A model generated the notes under the pieces. The model ran no database searches. It saw only the letters and a program-made list of their open reading frames with translations, and had not been told where the DNA came from. 7,507 nucleotides of DNA. Source: Gammaproteobacteria bacterium. GTDB taxonomy: Bacteria; Pseudomonadota; Gammaproteobacteria; HTCC5015. The position numbers were made by a program, and so were the translations under genes. Positions within the stretch are counted from its first letter, which is position 1. Each line of letters opens with the position of its first letter. Where the stretch lies: contig JAHDBX010000074.1 of the NCBI GenBank assembly GCA_020630145.1, forward strand, positions 1 to 7,507. The letters are read 5' to 3'. This document shows positions 5,600-7,507 of this stretch, one piece after another.

Positions 5600-7099
5600 T
5601 TATGTTAATCGTTTTCGTTCATTAGACGCAGGTATCTGCAAGCTTTCACGGTATTTCGCAACCGTTCGGCGTGCAACATTAATACCTTGCTCTCCTAATA
5701 TGGCAGCAATTTTACTATCGCTGAGAGGTTTACTTGTATTTTCTTCAGCAATTAGTTTTTTAATCACAGCACGAATAGCTGTAGCAGAGCATTCTCCGCC
5801 ATCAGATGTGCCTACATGACTTGAGAAAAAGTATTTAAACTCAAATATGCCACGAGGAGTATGCATATACTTCTGGTTGGTTACGCGTGAAATAGTAGAC
5901 TCATGCATATCTACTATTTCGGCAATGCTGCGCAAAACTAAAGGTTTCATGGCTTCATCACCGTAATCAAAGAATGCGTGCTGATGTTCAACTATGCATG
6001 TGGCAACCTTAAGAATAGTATCATTGCGGCTTTCTAAACTCTTTAAAAACCAACGTGCTTCTTGTAGGTTGTTTTTTAAATACGTGTTTGCTTCACTCTT
6101 GTCAGCACGTTTAATTAAGCCTGCATATGTGTTATTGATATTTACCTTTGGTGATAGGTCAGGGTTAAGTGAAACTTGCCATTTATCTTTATGTTTGCCA
6201 ACGTATACATCGGGCACAATATATTCAATACGCGTTTTATTAATACCAGCGCCTGGGCGAGGGTTAAGCGATTGAATGAGTGTTTCGGCGTTTTTTAATT
6301 CTGCATCGTCTGCTTTGGTTAATTTACGTAGGCGAGCATAATCACGGTTAGCTAATAGCTCAATATAATTAGAGACAATATCGATAGCGACGGTTAAGCC
6401 TGCTGTATCTTCTGGGAATGTTTTAAGTTGCAAAAGTAAACATTCCGATGCATCTGTTGCAGCAACACCTATTGGGTCTAGGTTTTGAACAAAATTAAGT
6501 ACGGCTAATACTTCATCTTTTTCTAGCTCTTCTAAGTTTTTTTGTAACGATGTAAATATCTCATCAATACCTTCATCTAAATAACCATCTTCATTAATGG
6601 CATCGATGATTTCTTCGGCAATAGAGAAATCGCGTTCAGTCAATGAAGATAAATTGAGTTGCCAGAGTAGGTGCTCGTTTAATGAATTGCCGGTGTCGCT
6701 ATGGTTTTCAAAAATATCACGTTGTTCTTCTCCAGTATTTTTACTGGCTTTGCTAACGCTTTGGTTATTTTCCCAAGGGTTTTTAAATACATCGTCATCG
6801 CCAAATTCTTGGGTATTGGCTTGAGATATTTGGAATTCTGTGGTGTCTTCATCGAAGTGGTCTGTATCAGAGCTTGCTTCTTGTTTACTGTCGCTCGCTT
6901 GTTCATTTTCTGAATTTTTGTTGTCATCGGTTTGCGAGTTTATATCGTCTTCAATATCAAGCATGGGGTTGGATTCAATAATTTGTTGAATCTCGGCTTG
7001 TAACTCAATAGTAGGCAGTTGCAATAGGCGAATCGCCTGTTGTAACTGCGGCGTCATTGCAAGTGATTGACCAAGTTTTAATTGTAGCGTTTGCTTCAA
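5600..7099 (-). CDS. rpoN: RNA polymerase sigma-54 factor RpoN
   Basis: A 499-residue sigma-54 that directs RNA polymerase to -24/-12 promoters and needs AAA+ activators. Region I (1-48) has the Gln/Leu-rich activator-contact sequence LQLKLGQSLAMTPQLQQAIR. Region II (about 49-135) is a long acidic, Asn/Gln/Ser-rich linker. Core binding spans about 138-320, the helix-turn-helix is near 388-412 (LRSIAEIVDMHESTISR), and the FKYFFSS motif follows at 421-427. The RpoN box ARRTVAKYRE is at 476-485. The start is TTG at 7099. It is preferred because the peptide from there aligns with the universal start of region I, no in-frame ATG lies upstream, and the first ATG (Met15) would cut away half of region I. 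An AAGG lies 10 nt before the TTG. The stop is 67 bp before hpf. Confidence 0.97.
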   Translation of the reverse strand: MKQTLQLKLGQSLAMTPQLQQAIRLLQLPTIELQAEIQQIIESNPMLDIEDDINSQTDDNKNSENEQASDSKQEASSDTDHFDEDTTEFQISQANTQEFGDDDVFKNPWENNQSVSKASKNTGEEQRDIFENHSDTGNSLNEHLLWQLNLSSLTERDFSIAEEIIDAINEDGYLDEGIDEIFTSLQKNLEELEKDEVLAVLNFVQNLDPIGVAATDASECLLLQLKTFPEDTAGLTVAIDIVSNYIELLANRDYARLRKLTKADDAELKNAETLIQSLNPRPGAGINKTRIEYIVPDVYVGKHKDKWQVSLNPDLSPKVNINNTYAGLIKRADKSEANTYLKNNLQEARWFLKSLESRNDTILKVATCIVEHQHAFFDYGDEAMKPLVLRSIAEIVDMHESTISRVTNQKYMHTPRGIFEFKYFFSSHVGTSDGGECSATAIRAVIKKLIAEENTSKPLSDSKIAAILGEQGINVARRTVAKYRESLQIPASNERKRLT

Positions 7100-7109
7100 G
7101 CTTATATAA

Positions 7110-7131
7110 CCTTGTTATAGCCTTGTTATAG
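7110..7131 (-). repeat. Exact 11-bp tandem repeat just before the rpoN start
   Basis: Plus-strand CCTTGTTATAG occurs twice back to back, at 7110-7120 and 7121-7131. On the minus strand this reads CTATAACAAGG twice, so the AAGG that could serve as the rpoN ribosome binding site is also duplicated. The copy nearer the start lies 10 nt from the TTG codon. The repeat is directly visible; any role in translation or repressor binding is inference. Confidence 0.9.
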
Positions 7132-7155
7132 GTAAATTCCACCCTGTTAGTAATG

Positions 7156-7161
7156 ATTATA
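7156..7161 (-). promoter_or_regulatory. Candidate -10 box of the rpoN promoter
   Basis: A consensus TATAAT on the minus strand, 56 bp before the rpoN TTG codon, lies in the 154-bp gap after lptB. No good -35 box is found 16-18 bp upstream; the best hexamers there, such as AACTGT and TAACTG, match poorly. The promoter would therefore be weak or activator-dependent. Transcription would start near 7149, just ahead of the 11-bp tandem repeat, which would fall in the leader RNA. Confidence 0.4.
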
Positions 7162-7253
7162 GCCTAAATAAACTCTAAACAGTTAGTTCGTGTAAAAAAT
7201 CAGATTAACGGGAAAATATCATTGTTGATGGTACTGTTGTGGTGCAGAATAAT

Positions 7254-7507
7254 TTACATGCTGAAATTGTCGCCTAGATAAACATTTCTTACGACTTGGT
7301 TTTTTAGTATGTCATCAGGCGTGCCTTCGGCAATAATTTCGCCACTGCTTAAGATATAAGCACTATCGCATATGCCCAGTGTTTCGCGTACATTATGGTC
7401 GGTGATGAGTACGCCGATATTGCGTTGTGTCAATTGTTTGATAATGTTTTGAATATCAATAACAGAAATAGGGTCTACGCCTGCAAAGGGTTCATCTAAC
7501 AGAACAA
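7254..7507 (-). CDS. lptB: LPS export ABC transporter ATPase LptB (C-terminal part)
   Basis: The frame is open from the right edge and ends with TAA at 7254-7256, giving the last 83 residues. LptB is the cytoplasmic ATPase of LptB2FGC, which powers lipopolysaccharide transport to the outer membrane. The visible part starts at Walker B with catalytic Glu and D-loop ([12 protein letters not shown]), followed by the H-loop histidine in [13 protein letters not shown] and the family's [15 protein letters not shown] segment. The C-terminus VYLGDNFSM is the short tail typical of LptB (YLGxxF). Only the 3' part is in the window, so Walker A and the ABC signature cannot be seen. Location directly upstream of rpoN is the usual gammaproteobacterial order (lptA-lptB-rpoN). 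The 154-bp gap to rpoN shows no convincing intrinsic terminator, so readthrough into rpoN is plausible. Confidence 0.96.
   Translation of the reverse strand, partial: VLLDEPFAGVDPISVIDIQNIIKQLTQRNIGVLITDHNVRETLGICDSAYILSSGEIIAEGTPDDILKNQVVRNVYLGDNFSM

Noticed and set aside
6679..6927. Minus-strand frame of 82 residues overlapping rpoN region II in another frame
   Set aside because: It is Lys/Thr/Asn-rich low-complexity sequence produced by the acidic repeat-like codons of RpoN region II, and no start signal supports it.
1..7507. CRISPR arrays, insertion sequences, tRNA or rRNA genes, prophage or defence genes
   Set aside because: No repeat-spacer pattern, terminal inverted repeats, transposase or structured RNA gene is visible. 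The window is a dense, conserved housekeeping operon.

Overview
The window is a chromosomal segment from an AT-leaning gammaproteobacterium. It holds the rpoN / nitrogen-PTS (PTSNtr) operon, read entirely on the minus strand from right to left. The order lptB-rpoN-hpf-ptsN is typical of Gammaproteobacteria. After it come hprK, rapZ, a mannose-family EIIA, an NPr-type HPr (ptsO) and mgtE. HPr kinase/phosphorylase is absent from enterics and pseudomonads but present in some other Gammaproteobacteria (Legionella-, Xanthomonas- and some marine Cellvibrionales-like lineages). A free-living, possibly marine gammaproteobacterium is therefore my best guess; I cannot name a genus from the sequence alone.

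Layout, right to left. At 7507-7254 is the C-terminal third of LptB, the LPS-export ATPase. A 154-bp gap follows, with a consensus TATAAT box and an exact 11-bp tandem repeat lying against the rpoN start. rpoN (sigma-54) begins with TTG. Next are hpf (ribosome hibernation), ptsN (EIIANtr, His67), hprK (HPr Ser kinase/phosphorylase), an 86-bp gap with a candidate internal promoter, rapZ, EIIA-Man-like (His10), ptsO (His20 and Ser51), a 90-bp gap, and mgtE (Mg2+ channel). Most of these genes are separated by a few bases or overlap, so they probably share transcripts.

On the plus strand at the left edge are a possible tail of a membrane protein (1-57), an unrecognised three-helix membrane protein (71-382) and a stand-alone TfoX C-terminal-domain protein (395-673). 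These converge on mgtE with only 11 bp between the stop codons.

Functionally, the centre of the window encodes a phosphorylation circuit with no sugar permease: HPr with both a His and a Ser phosphosite, the enzyme that acts on the Ser, and two different EIIA acceptors. It sits beside sigma-54, a hibernation factor, the RNA-binding adaptor RapZ and a Mg2+ channel. EI-Ntr (ptsP), which would feed phosphate into the circuit, is not in this window. The cluster belongs to known families and I see no clearly undescribed system. The points most worth a second look are the double-controlled HPr circuit, the rpoN start region and the small plus-strand membrane/TfoX-C pair.
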